Below, one piece after another: positions 6,293 to 12,607 of a DNA stretch of 12,607 bases. Under the pieces are notes generated by a model. The model was not told the origin of the DNA. It made no database searches and worked only from the letters and a program-made list of their open reading frames with translations. Each line of letters begins with the position of its first letter. Within the stretch, counting starts at the first letter, position 1. This DNA is from CBDUEF01 sp018063485 (GTDB taxonomy: Bacteria; Pseudomonadota; Alphaproteobacteria; Rhodobacterales; Rhodobacteraceae), in NCBI GenBank assembly GCA_037045435.1, contig JBAOID010000022.1:1-12607 (forward strand). Direction: 5' to 3'. The position numbers and the translations under genes are program-made.

Positions 6293-7543
6293 ATGACCCA
6301 TGACATGTTGCACGTCATGGAATGGCACAATGGTGACAAACTCCTACAGCCATTCTCGGACCAGGAAATGGCGCGGCGGCAAGACGATGTGCGGCGGTGG
6401 ATGGACGCGCATACGGTCGATGCGGCGCTGTTCACCTCCAGCCAGGGCATCGCGTATTATTCTGGCTGGTTTTCCAGCGGCTTTGGGCGGAAATGTGGGA
6501 TAGTCGTCAGCCCCACAGCAGCCACCACGATCTCATCCGCCGTCGAAGGCGGGCAGCCATGGCGGCAGGGGTTTCACGCCAACATCAGCTACACCGACTG
6601 GCGACGTGACAATTTCTTTCATGCGCTTCGGCAGTTGACCCCAAGGGTGGGGCGGTTGGCCATCGAATTGGACCATGTCACAGCGAAATTCCTGCGCCAG
6701 CTAGAGGCTGCGTTGCCGGGGGTAGACTTCGTTGACATCGGGCAGGCGTCGATGCGGATGCAGGCCATCAAATCCGCCGAGGAACATGAACTACTGCGCG
6801 CTGGGGCCCAGATTGCCGCGCAATCGGCGACAGCGGTGCTGGGCCTGATTGCGCCTGGGATTGCGGAATTTGAAGTTGGAATTGCTGCCGCTGCTGCAAT
6901 GCATCGTGCGATTGCAGCGACCTTTCCCGGGGCCGGGATGACGGGATGCAATGTCTTTTTCCAATCGGGCATTCACACCGACGGCGCGCACAACCCGGTC
7001 ACTGACAAGAGGGTCAAGGCGGGCGAGGTGCTGTCGCTGATATGTAGCCCGATGCTTTTCGGTTATTCCAGTACTTTGCAACGCACGCTGTTTTGCGAGC
7101 ATGCTGACAAGGCAAGCCTATGTATTTGGCAAAAGAACCTGACCGTACATCGGCGCGCGTTGGATCTGATTAGGCCGGGCGCCCTCTGCAGCAACATTGC
7201 GCGCGAACTTTGCGATCTGGACCGGCAATTGGATCTGCTGAAATACCGGTCCGGGGGCTATGGCCAGACAAACGGCCTGCAATCAAATAGCCTTGGGGGC
7301 GACCCTGAAGTGGCACTCCGCGAAGACTGCTTTGCCAAGTTGCTGCCGGGAATGGTCATCTGCGTAGACCCGATGCTGATGGTGCCCGAAGGCATGCCGG
7401 GCGCGGGTGGCTACCGCGACACCGACGTGATGATCGTCACTGAGGCCGGGGCGGAAAGGATCACCGATTTTCCGCTGGGGCCGGATCACAACATCATCCT
7501 GGCGCGCTGCGACCGAGAGCCAACGCCAATGCAGAAAAGATAG
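6293..7543 (+). CDS. Creatinase-like M24-fold amidinohydrolase with altered active site
   Basis: A 416-residue protein that aligns almost gaplessly with Pseudomonas putida creatinase (403 residues, creatine to sarcosine plus urea), as I recall that sequence. The N-terminal domain spans about 15-160 and the pita-bread catalytic domain about 161-405. Conserved features include YYSGWFSSGFGR (Phe64, Arg66), GGQPWR, YTDWRRDN, MRMQAIKSAEEH and FQSGIHTDGAHNP with the catalytic His233. Other creatinase residues are changed: Glu262 is Gln263, His324 is Gln325, Arg335 is Gly336, Glu358 is Asp359 and His376 is Thr377. Metal ligands of M24 peptidases are absent too. It is therefore a creatinase-family protein, but the substrate is probably not creatine. 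The start at 6293 has an AAGGGA-type ribosome binding site about 9 bases upstream and matches the family's N-terminus. It is convergent with the creatininase gene and follows the regulator remnant in the same direction. Confidence 0.88.
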   Translation: MTHDMLHVMEWHNGDKLLQPFSDQEMARRQDDVRRWMDAHTVDAALFTSSQGIAYYSGWFSSGFGRKCGIVVSPTAATTISSAVEGGQPWRQGFHANISYTDWRRDNFFHALRQLTPRVGRLAIELDHVTAKFLRQLEAALPGVDFVDIGQASMRMQAIKSAEEHELLRAGAQIAAQSATAVLGLIAPGIAEFEVGIAAAAAMHRAIAATFPGAGMTGCNVFFQSGIHTDGAHNPVTDKRVKAGEVLSLICSPMLFGYSSTLQRTLFCEHADKASLCIWQKNLTVHRRALDLIRPGALCSNIARELCDLDRQLDLLKYRSGGYGQTNGLQSNSLGGDPEVALREDCFAKLLPGMVICVDPMLMVPEGMPGAGGYRDTDVMIVTEAGAERITDFPLGPDHNIILARCDREPTPMQKR

Positions 7544-7575
7544 GCCGGTGATCCGGCCCATCATTGGATGATCAT
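7543..7575. terminator. Hairpins between convergent genes, probable bidirectional terminator
   Basis: GGCCGG (7543-7548) and CCGGCC (7553-7558) form a perfect 6-bp stem with loop TGAT right at the creatinase-like stop codon. A second small stem, ATCAT (7560-7564)/ATGAT (7568-7572), overlaps the creatininase stop. There is no good T tract on either strand, so intrinsic termination is only moderately supported. Confidence 0.45.
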
Positions 7576-8372
7576 GGTGCGGGCGATGTCGCCCCAGTTT
7601 TGAATTCACGCTGGAGGGCTGCCGTGATGCCGGCACTGCATACTTGCAGCAGGATTTCGCCCTTTTCGGCCGATGCCTCTTTGGGCGACGACAGCGTGCC
7701 GCTGGCGGGCGTCCACTCCGGTTTGACCGGATAGACATCATAGGGCGGAAAGACCGCCGGGGCGTGGTGCACCGCGCATTCCATACTGACAAGGTCTGGA
7801 AAAAGCGCCAGCATCAGCGAGGTTTCAAGAACGCCACCATGTTCCTTGTCCCAGCCGGGAAAGCCGGTTGGATACAGCCGGTTGATCGTTTCCTGATCGA
7901 CAAAGTCCCAATAGGACAGCACCACGATCTTCACGTCTTCGATCCGGTCCCAGCGCAACTCGCGCAAGGCAAGGTCGATTGCCTCGATGATGAACCACGA
8001 GTTTTCAAAGTGACCATTCACCAGACAGATCTGCCGCGCCCCATGGCGGACAAATTCCTTGATCACATCTCGCAGCGCCGCGACCAGCGTTGCGCCATCA
8101 AGGCTGGCGGTGCCGGGCATATGATTGCCGCCGCCAGATTTCTGGTGCGATTTGTAGCCATAGGTGAAGGCCGGGGCGACCAGACCTCCGATCTCCACGG
8201 CGGCCCTTCGTGCAAATTCCGTGGGTAGCAGAACGTCGACATGCATCGGCATGTGGTGACCGTGCTGTTCCATGGATCCAAGCGGGATCAGAATGGGCGT
8301 GTTGCCGGACCGAACCGCAGCATCATAAATCGGCCAGGTCAGTTCTGAGGCAAAGGCAGACTTTGGGGGCAT
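7572..8372 (-). CDS. crnA: Creatininase (creatinine amidohydrolase)
   Basis: A 266-residue protein, closely matching P. putida creatininase (about 260 residues), which reversibly hydrolyses creatinine to creatine using two metal ions in the cytoplasm. The metal-binding set is intact: Glu35 and His37 in MEQHGHH, Asp46 in MHVDVLLP, His121 and Glu123 in NGHFEN. Other diagnostic stretches are YGYKSHQKSGGGNHMPGTASLDGATL, VVLSYWDF, GWDKEHGGVLETSLMLAL (Trp174, His178) and FPPYDVYPV, with the two tryptophan positions linked to substrate closure present. It is transcribed divergently from the LysR gene and converges on the creatinase-like gene, so the two hydrolases are not one operon. The ATG at 8372 gives the family's N-terminal length; its ribosome binding site is weak. 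Creatininase is a well supported name, although a related cyclic amide could be the true substrate. Confidence 0.9.
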   Translation of the reverse strand: MPPKSAFASELTWPIYDAAVRSGNTPILIPLGSMEQHGHHMPMHVDVLLPTEFARRAAVEIGGLVAPAFTYGYKSHQKSGGGNHMPGTASLDGATLVAALRDVIKEFVRHGARQICLVNGHFENSWFIIEAIDLALRELRWDRIEDVKIVVLSYWDFVDQETINRLYPTGFPGWDKEHGGVLETSLMLALFPDLVSMECAVHHAPAVFPPYDVYPVKPEWTPASGTLSSPKEASAEKGEILLQVCSAGITAALQREFKTGATSPAP

Positions 8373-8487
8373 GATGGGCTCGCTTTATATGGATTCCGAT
8401 GGAACACCGGCCTGAGCCAAAATTAGATTGCCATGCGCCTATAAGGAAAATATATTGTTCTGATGCTACAATTTGCAAGGCAAATAC
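8373..8487. promoter_or_regulatory. Divergent promoter region between creatininase and lysR, with a LysR-type palindrome
   Basis: This 115-base gap holds the promoters of both divergent genes. An inverted repeat ATTGT (8454-8458), nine-base spacer, ACAAT (8468-8472) lies 15-34 bases upstream of the regulator's start, a usual place for LysR-type autoregulation. AT-rich segments (TATATTG near 8451 and, for the leftward gene, ATATAAAG near 8385) are possible -10 elements. No binding data exist here; the assignment is from pattern and position. Confidence 0.5.
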
Positions 8488-9384
8488 ATGACCGGAATCA
8501 CCAATCTTCAGACAGACCTGTTGCGCACCTTTGTGTCGGTGGTGGAACTTGGCGGCCACTCCAAGGCAGGGGCCATGCTGGGGCGCAGCCAGCCCGCGAT
8601 CTCGTTGCAGTTGGGGCGATTGGAAGAGCTGGTCGGGGCGCCCTTGTTGGTCAAGAAGGGCAGGGCGATACAGCCCACAGCAGACGGCGAGGTACTGCTG
8701 GCCTGCGCCCGCGAGGTGGTGCGGATCAACGATGAAGCCATGAGTTATTTCAGGCGTCGCATGATGACGGGCGTGCTCCGCATCGGGTTGCCAAGCGATT
8801 ACGCCGTGGCGTTTTTGCAAAACGCCCTGACTGATTTCACCCGTAATCATCCTGAGGTCAATCTTGAGGTTCATTGCGACCTGAGTCGCGAGATCTTGCG
8901 CCAACTCAGCGCGGATGAGTTGGATATCATCGTTGCAATGATGCCCGCGCCACGCATGCCCTATCTTTCGCGCTCATGGGTTGAGCACCCGATCTGGGTA
9001 GCGGCAGACTCCTTTGTAATCGACCCAGATCGACCGATCCCTCTAGTGGCGCATCCCGAGGGCTGCGACTACCGGGCGCGAATGATCCAATCGCTGGAAG
9101 CCGCAGGTCGGCGGTGGCGGTTTGTCTACACCGGTCCGGGTATATCGGGGCTTCAGAATGCTGTGCTAAACGGGCTTGGAGTCTCAGCGCTTACTCGGCC
9201 TACCTTGTTGAAAGGTATGCGTATTCTTGACCAATCGGATGGGATGTCGCCCCTAGAGCCGCTGCGGGTGGGGCTGTTTTACAAACACCCGCGCCAGACC
9301 GAGGCGGGGATCAAACTGATCAGCGAATTGGTGGCCAATCTGGACAGCATCAGTGCCGGAACGCAGCCCGCGGCAACGGCCTAG
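8488..9384 (+). CDS. LysR-family transcriptional regulator
   Basis: A 298-residue LysR-type regulator. The N-terminal winged helix-turn-helix spans about 7-66 (LLRTFVSVVELGGHSKAGAMLGRSQPAISLQLGRLEELVGAPLL), a linker helix follows to about 90, and the two-lobed effector-binding domain starts at MTGVLRIGLPSDYAVAFL. Start choice: an in-frame TTG at 8473 exists, but the ATG at 8488 has AAGG seven bases upstream and gives the usual N-terminus. The gene is divergent from creatininase and is followed in the same direction by the ABC transporter genes. LysR proteins typically control a divergent neighbour, so it is likely to regulate the creatininase and perhaps the transporter, with a pathway metabolite as coinducer. 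The specific ligand cannot be read from the sequence. Confidence 0.93.
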   Translation: MTGITNLQTDLLRTFVSVVELGGHSKAGAMLGRSQPAISLQLGRLEELVGAPLLVKKGRAIQPTADGEVLLACAREVVRINDEAMSYFRRRMMTGVLRIGLPSDYAVAFLQNALTDFTRNHPEVNLEVHCDLSREILRQLSADELDIIVAMMPAPRMPYLSRSWVEHPIWVAADSFVIDPDRPIPLVAHPEGCDYRARMIQSLEAAGRRWRFVYTGPGISGLQNAVLNGLGVSALTRPTLLKGMRILDQSDGMSPLEPLRVGLFYKHPRQTEAGIKLISELVANLDSISAGTQPAATA

Positions 9385-9395
9385 GGCCTCTTGGT

Positions 9396-9410
9396 ATTTG
9401 TCAAGCAAAT
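9396..9410. promoter_or_regulatory. Short palindrome fitting the LysR T-N11-A motif upstream of the ABC operon
   Basis: ATTTG (9396-9400), spacer TCAAG, CAAAT (9406-9410) is a perfect inverted repeat, and T9397 and A9409 satisfy T-N11-A. It lies about 95 bases upstream of the binding-protein gene start, a position suited to LysR activation. Functional assignment is inferred. Confidence 0.45.
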
Positions 9411-9412
9411 CT

Positions 9413-9444
9413 CTGGATTTCAAAAACCGATTTTGTAAATCCAG
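9413..9444. terminator. Long inverted repeat in the lysR-ABC gap (terminator or operator)
   Basis: CTGGATTT-CAAAA (9413-9425) pairs with TTTTG-T-AAATCCAG (9431-9444): 13 paired bases with one bulged T and a small loop. It begins 28 bases after the lysR stop. The stem is AT-rich and not followed by a T tract, so it is a poor intrinsic terminator; as DNA it could instead be a dimer-binding operator for the downstream promoter. Confidence 0.45.
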
Positions 9445-9505
9445 TGCCCTAACCTAGCGTCTGCGGACACGTCACCACAAAGGTGCGACAACAGTGGAGA
9501 GACTG

Positions 9506-10630
9506 ATGACAGGAATTATCCGCCCAAGTGCAGGTTTCACACGCCGCGCCCTGCTTGCAACCGGAGCTGCCGCGCTGGCGATGCCAATGCTTGGCCGCCG
9601 CGCCAACGCACAGACCACCGAGCTGACCATGCTTGCTTGGTATGGCCATGCCGAGCCGGATATGGTCGCCGAGTTCGAGGCCGAAAACAACGTCAAGTTC
9701 GTGCCGAAATACTATACTGGCGGCGACAACATGCTGGGTCTGATCTCGCAGTCGCCCCCCGGCACCTATGACGTGATTCTGTCAGACGCCGAATATGTGC
9801 AGCAGCTGAATGCCGCCGGCTATATCGAGCAGCTTGACCCCGCCGACTATCCCTTTGACGAGTTTTTCCCCGAGTTCCAGCACTTCCCCGGCCATTGGGT
9901 TGATGACAAGCTGTACTCGGTGATCACGCGATTTGGCTTTCTGGGCGTGGCCTACAACACCGACGCCCTGACCGAAAAAGAAGCGTCCACCTACAATGTC
10001 TACTGGGACGAAAAGCTGAAAGGCAAAGTCGGCCATTTCGACTGGCACCTGCCAAACCTTGGTCAGATGAGCCTGCTTTCGGGCAACAAATCCCCTTACG
10101 ATATTGACGCCGCCGCATGGGACGCCGTGAAGGCCAAAACCATGAGCCTGCGCCCGCAGATCGGCGGGTTCTTCGACTACGGCGGCACCTTCTCGTCGCT
10201 GGAAAACGGCCAGATGCTGGCCTTTGCCGGTATTGGCGACTGGATCACCGGGGTTCTGGAAAAGAACGGTGCCAAAGTGAAATCGGTGATCCCGGAAGAG
10301 GGCGGTTTGCAATTCACTGAATCCTTCTCGATCGGCAAGGGTTCGACCAAGGCCGATCTGGCCAAGAAGTGGATTCAGTATATTACCTCGGCCAAGGGGC
10401 AGGCAAAATCGGCTCAGATGGCCGCGTATCCCTGCATGATCCCGAACGAAAAGGGTTGGGCGGTCTTGGCAGAGGAAAACCCTGCCGAGGCAAAACGTCA
10501 GAACATGATCCTTGGCCAGCCCAATGCAATGGAAATGATCCGCAGCGGGCGCATCCAATATCGCCAGCTGCCCATTCAGCAAGACCTCGAGACCTGGAAC
10601 GATTTCTGGTCGGAATACAAAGGCGCCTGA
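9506..10630 (+). CDS. ABC transporter substrate-binding protein, PotD/PotF type, Tat-exported
   Basis: A 374-residue periplasmic binding protein of the spermidine/putrescine class (family 1 solute-binding fold). The N-terminus carries a twin-arginine signal: FTRRALLATG followed by a hydrophobic stretch and a cleavage site after about Ala35 (RRANA/QTT). The mature part starts LTMLAWYGHAEPDMVAEFEAENNVKFVPKYYTGGDNML, with later PGTYDVILSDAEYVQQL, FGFLGVAYNTDAL and GDWITGVLEKNGAKVKSVIPEEGG, all typical of PotD-like proteins. An in-frame GTG lies at 9494, but GGAGA at 9496-9500 is a good ribosome binding site for the ATG at 9506. It is the first gene of the transporter operon and is followed by a strong hairpin. 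The ligand is likely a small cation or guanidino compound, judging from family and neighbours. Confidence 0.9.
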   Translation: MTGIIRPSAGFTRRALLATGAAALAMPMLGRRANAQTTELTMLAWYGHAEPDMVAEFEAENNVKFVPKYYTGGDNMLGLISQSPPGTYDVILSDAEYVQQLNAAGYIEQLDPADYPFDEFFPEFQHFPGHWVDDKLYSVITRFGFLGVAYNTDALTEKEASTYNVYWDEKLKGKVGHFDWHLPNLGQMSLLSGNKSPYDIDAAAWDAVKAKTMSLRPQIGGFFDYGGTFSSLENGQMLAFAGIGDWITGVLEKNGAKVKSVIPEEGGLQFTESFSIGKGSTKADLAKKWIQYITSAKGQAKSAQMAAYPCMIPNEKGWAVLAEENPAEAKRQNMILGQPNAMEMIRSGRIQYRQLPIQQDLETWNDFWSEYKGA

Positions 10631-10635
10631 CTGCC

Positions 10636-10667
10636 GGCCGACGGTGGCATCCGCGCCACCGTCGGCC
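10636..10667 (+). terminator. Strong intercistronic hairpin after the binding-protein gene
   Basis: GGCCGACGGTGGC (10636-10648) and GCCACCGTCGGCC (10655-10667) form a perfect 13-bp GC-rich stem with loop ATCCGC, starting six bases after the stop codon. No T tract follows. In binding-protein-dependent operons such hairpins typically protect the upstream mRNA end or cause partial termination, so that the binding protein is made in excess over the permeases. Confidence 0.7.
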
Positions 10668-10725
10668 AATTCCGGCCCGCCCATCTGATTGCTTATCCCC
10701 CTTCAACCAACGGAGCATATGGGCG

Positions 10726-11571
10726 ATGCGGAGATCTTTCTCTTTCTACGGCTTGACCTTTTCTCTGCCGTTGCTGATCTGGCAACTTGTGTTTTTCGTC
10801 GGCCCACTGATTTTCCTGATCGCCCTCAGTTTTTGGACGGTCAAGAATTTCAGGATGGAGGCGGATTTCAACACGATCAACTGGGTCACGATGTTTGGCC
10901 GCTCGGTGTTCTGGCAATCCTACGGGCTGACGCTTGCCCTGGCGACAGCCGCCGCTGCGATCACCAGTGTGCTGGCCTTTCCCTGTTCCTACGCCATCGC
11001 CTTCAAGCTGTCGGCACGGCAGCGGCAGTGGGCCATCTTCATGATGGTGATCCCGTTTTTCACCAGCTATCTGGTGCGGGTCTATTCCTGGCAGATATTC
11101 CTGTCGGATAACGGCATCATCAATGGCCTGTTCGGCACCATCGGCATGGGACCGTATCCCTTGCTGAACACCGTCTTTGCCACGATGATCGGCTATCTGA
11201 CGCTGACCTTTCCGCTGGTGGTGCTGTTGCAGCTGTTTAGCCTGATGTTCATCGACCGCACCCTGATCGAGGCGGCGCATAACCTGCGCTGCGGGCGCAT
11301 CCGCACGGTGTTTGCCGTGGTTATTCCTTCGGCGCGTGTCGGCCTGGTGATTGCCGCGCTGTTTTGTTTCATCCTCAGCTTTGGTGACTTTGTCAGCCCC
11401 GTCTATCTGGGCGGCGGCGATCCGACCACACTGTCAATCTTGATCACCGACACCACCAAATCGGGCCAGCAATGGCCGCGTGCCGCCGTGATCGCCCTGA
11501 CCATGATCGCCACCCTGCTGGCGGTGGCCTTCGCGGCCGTGGGCTTTGCCTACAAGGGGCGCTCGAAATGA
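10726..11571 (+). CDS. ABC transporter permease, PotB/PotH type
   Basis: A 281-residue inner-membrane permease with about six hydrophobic helices (about 10-37, 64-95, 101-122, 148-176, 203-232, 254-276). The cytoplasmic EAA loop that docks the ATPase is visible at about 182-201 (EAAHNLRCGRIRTVFAVVIP). PPYT-type features such as FFTSYLVRVYSWQIFLSDNGIIN and SFGDFVSPVYLGGGDPTTLSI are characteristic of spermidine/putrescine permease 1. The ATG at 10726 is preceded by GGAG ten bases upstream; the longer open frame upstream overlaps the binding-protein gene and is not coding. It overlaps the next permease gene by four bases (ATGA), indicating translational coupling. Confidence 0.92.
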   Translation: MRRSFSFYGLTFSLPLLIWQLVFFVGPLIFLIALSFWTVKNFRMEADFNTINWVTMFGRSVFWQSYGLTLALATAAAAITSVLAFPCSYAIAFKLSARQRQWAIFMMVIPFFTSYLVRVYSWQIFLSDNGIINGLFGTIGMGPYPLLNTVFATMIGYLTLTFPLVVLLQLFSLMFIDRTLIEAAHNLRCGRIRTVFAVVIPSARVGLVIAALFCFILSFGDFVSPVYLGGGDPTTLSILITDTTKSGQQWPRAAVIALTMIATLLAVAFAAVGFAYKGRSK

Positions 11572-12386
11572 ACGATTTCAATCGCAACAGGTTTGTCGAG
11601 GTCGGGCTGCGGTTCTACATCCTGCTCAGCTTTGCCTTCGTATTCGCCCCGATTGCCGCCAGCTTTGTGTTCTCTTTCAACTCTGACCGCTTTCCGTCCA
11701 TCCCGCTGGGATCATTCTCGACCGAATGGTATGTCGCCGTTGCGTCTGATCCACTGGTTTGGGCGGGTTTGCGCAACACGTTGTTTGTGGGGTTGATCGT
11801 CGCGGTTGTGTCTACCGCCCTGGGGTTCGGCGCCGCCTATACCGACTTTCGCTATCGGTTCGTTGGCAAATCCGCCTATCTTGCGCTGGCTCTGCTGCCG
11901 CCGACCATTCCTGTGGTGATCCTTGGCCTTGCGATGCTGGCATTTCTGTCGCGGATCAATCTGTCTGGTCAATCCATCTCGGTGATCATCGCGCATATCG
12001 TGATCTGTTCGCCCTTTGCGATGGCCGTCACCCGGCTGCGCCTGTCGCAGATGGATCCTGATCTGGAGGCCGCCGCCTGGAATCTTGGGGCCTCGGAATG
12101 GGCTGCAATGCGTCATGTCATCATCCCCTTTGCAGCACCCGCCATCTTTGGTGCGCTGTTCATTACCATGGCGGTATCGTTTGACGAATTCGCCGTGGCT
12201 TGGTTCGTCTCGGGCCTGAATGAAACCCTGCCCGTCAAGGTTCTTGGCTTCCTGCAGGGGCAAGTTAGCCCACGTATCAATGCGATCGGTACCTTTGTCT
12301 TCGTCATCTCGATGACACTGGTGATCTTAGCGCAACTTCTGCTGACCGGCCGCGCCAAAGATGCGCCCGCCGCGTCGGACGACTAG
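11568..12386 (+). CDS. ABC transporter permease, PotC/PotI type
   Basis: A 272-residue second permease subunit. Hydrophobic helices lie at about 14-37, 68-92, 102-128, 136-155, 188-205 and 240-260. The EAA loop is at about 166-187 (LEAAAWNLGASEWAAMRHVIIP), close to the usual EAAxxLGAS consensus. The segments FSFNSDRFPSIPLGSFSTEWY and SFDEFAVAWFVSGLNETLPVKV are hallmarks of PotC-like proteins. The start ATG overlaps the TGA of the preceding permease, fixing the start. It would pair with the first permease to form the membrane channel. A short 12-base gap separates it from the ATPase gene. Confidence 0.93.
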   Translation: MNDFNRNRFVEVGLRFYILLSFAFVFAPIAASFVFSFNSDRFPSIPLGSFSTEWYVAVASDPLVWAGLRNTLFVGLIVAVVSTALGFGAAYTDFRYRFVGKSAYLALALLPPTIPVVILGLAMLAFLSRINLSGQSISVIIAHIVICSPFAMAVTRLRLSQMDPDLEAAAWNLGASEWAAMRHVIIPFAAPAIFGALFITMAVSFDEFAVAWFVSGLNETLPVKVLGFLQGQVSPRINAIGTFVFVISMTLVILAQLLLTGRAKDAPAASDD

Positions 12387-12398
12387 GAGAGACTTTCG

Positions 12399-12607
12399 AT
12401 GCAAGGCAACGCACTGGTTACATTCGATGGGGTTATCAAGCGGTTTGGCGGCTTTGTCGCCGTGCAGAAACTGGACCTTGAAATTCACAAAGGCGAGTTT
12501 CTGGCCATCATGGGGTCCAGCGGCTGTGGAAAAACCACGACGCTGAGGATGCTGGCCGGGTTGGAGGCGCCAAGCGAAGGTGAAATCCGGCTTGGAGGCA
12601 AGCCGAT
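12399..12607 (+). CDS. ABC transporter ATP-binding protein, PotA type (partial, runs off window)
   Basis: The first 69 codons of an ABC ATPase, continuing past the window edge. The N-terminus reads as a typical importer ATPase (VTFDGVIKRFGGFVAVQKLDLEIHKGEFLAIMG) and the Walker A motif is complete as GSSGCGKTT, followed by LRMLAGLEAPSEGEIRLGG. The signature motif, Walker B and any C-terminal regulatory domain lie beyond the edge. AGGAGAG at 12385-12391 is a strong ribosome binding site eight bases before the ATG. It is the fourth gene of the transporter operon and would energise uptake by the two permeases. Confidence 0.93.
   Translation, partial: MQGNALVTFDGVIKRFGGFVAVQKLDLEIHKGEFLAIMGSSGCGKTTTLRMLAGLEAPSEGEIRLGGKP

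Noticed and set aside
6293..7543. Proline aminopeptidase or methionine aminopeptidase
   Set aside because: The fold is M24, but the metal-ligand residues are absent and the sequence follows creatinase almost without gaps.
9782..10684. 300-residue minus-strand open frame under the binding-protein gene
   Set aside because: It is antisense to a strongly supported PotD-like gene and has no recognisable motif.
10369..10725. Upstream extension of the first permease frame into the binding-protein gene
   Set aside because: It overlaps the 3' end of a well supported gene in another frame, has no family similarity, and the membrane protein begins naturally at the ATG at 10726.
11472..11567. Upstream extension of the second permease frame
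   Set aside because: It overlaps the first permease gene; the ATGA overlap at 11568 is the typical coupled start.

Overview
The window looks like a GC-rich accessory replicon (plasmid or genomic-island type) from an alphaproteobacterium, most likely of the Rhodobacterales/Paracoccaceae. This rests on recognised families (a DUF1403 protein beside a stray ScpB, an ISKra4/IS256/ISL3 mixture, and a creatininase/creatinase locus with a spermidine/putrescine-type ABC transporter). No tRNA, rRNA or CRISPR array was seen.

Region 1 (1-2990), DNA maintenance: a leftward tyrosine recombinase is divergent from a tight two-gene unit, DUF1403 protein then ScpB. The recombinase keeps all its catalytic residues, but an internal stretch of about 35 codons is read in the wrong frame between two compensating one-base shifts. 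A 26-bp inverted repeat with 11-bp arms sits at its 5' end and looks like a recombination core site or an operator. ScpB is normally the partner of the kleisin ScpA, but here it follows DUF1403.

Region 2 (3091-5750), an IS graveyard: an ISKra4-family element with perfect 24-bp ends (3091-4555) carries a transposase gene broken by three one-base homopolymer shifts. It abuts the 3' two-thirds of an IS256-family transposase, which has a 39-bp hairpin-containing in-frame insertion just before its catalytic Glu motif. The IS256 end cuts an ISL3-family transposase after its N-terminal zinc-ribbon part. The ISL3 remnant in turn cuts off the N-terminal part of a GlxA/GATase1-type AraC regulator. The order of events reads as ISL3, then IS256, then ISKra4 with an accompanying deletion.

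Region 3 (5741-12607), a catabolic and uptake locus: the regulator remnant precedes a creatinase-fold gene that aligns with creatinase almost without gaps but has lost most guanidinium- and carboxylate-binding residues. Convergent to it is a creatininase with all metal ligands intact. A LysR regulator is divergent from the creatininase, and downstream of LysR lies a Tat-exported substrate-binding protein, two permeases and the start of an ATPase (PotDBCA-like order). Together they suggest uptake of a small cationic or guanidino/cyclic-amide compound, ring opening by the creatininase, and hydrolysis by a creatinase relative of altered specificity. Palindromes around lysR and a strong hairpin after the binding-protein gene are probable control elements.
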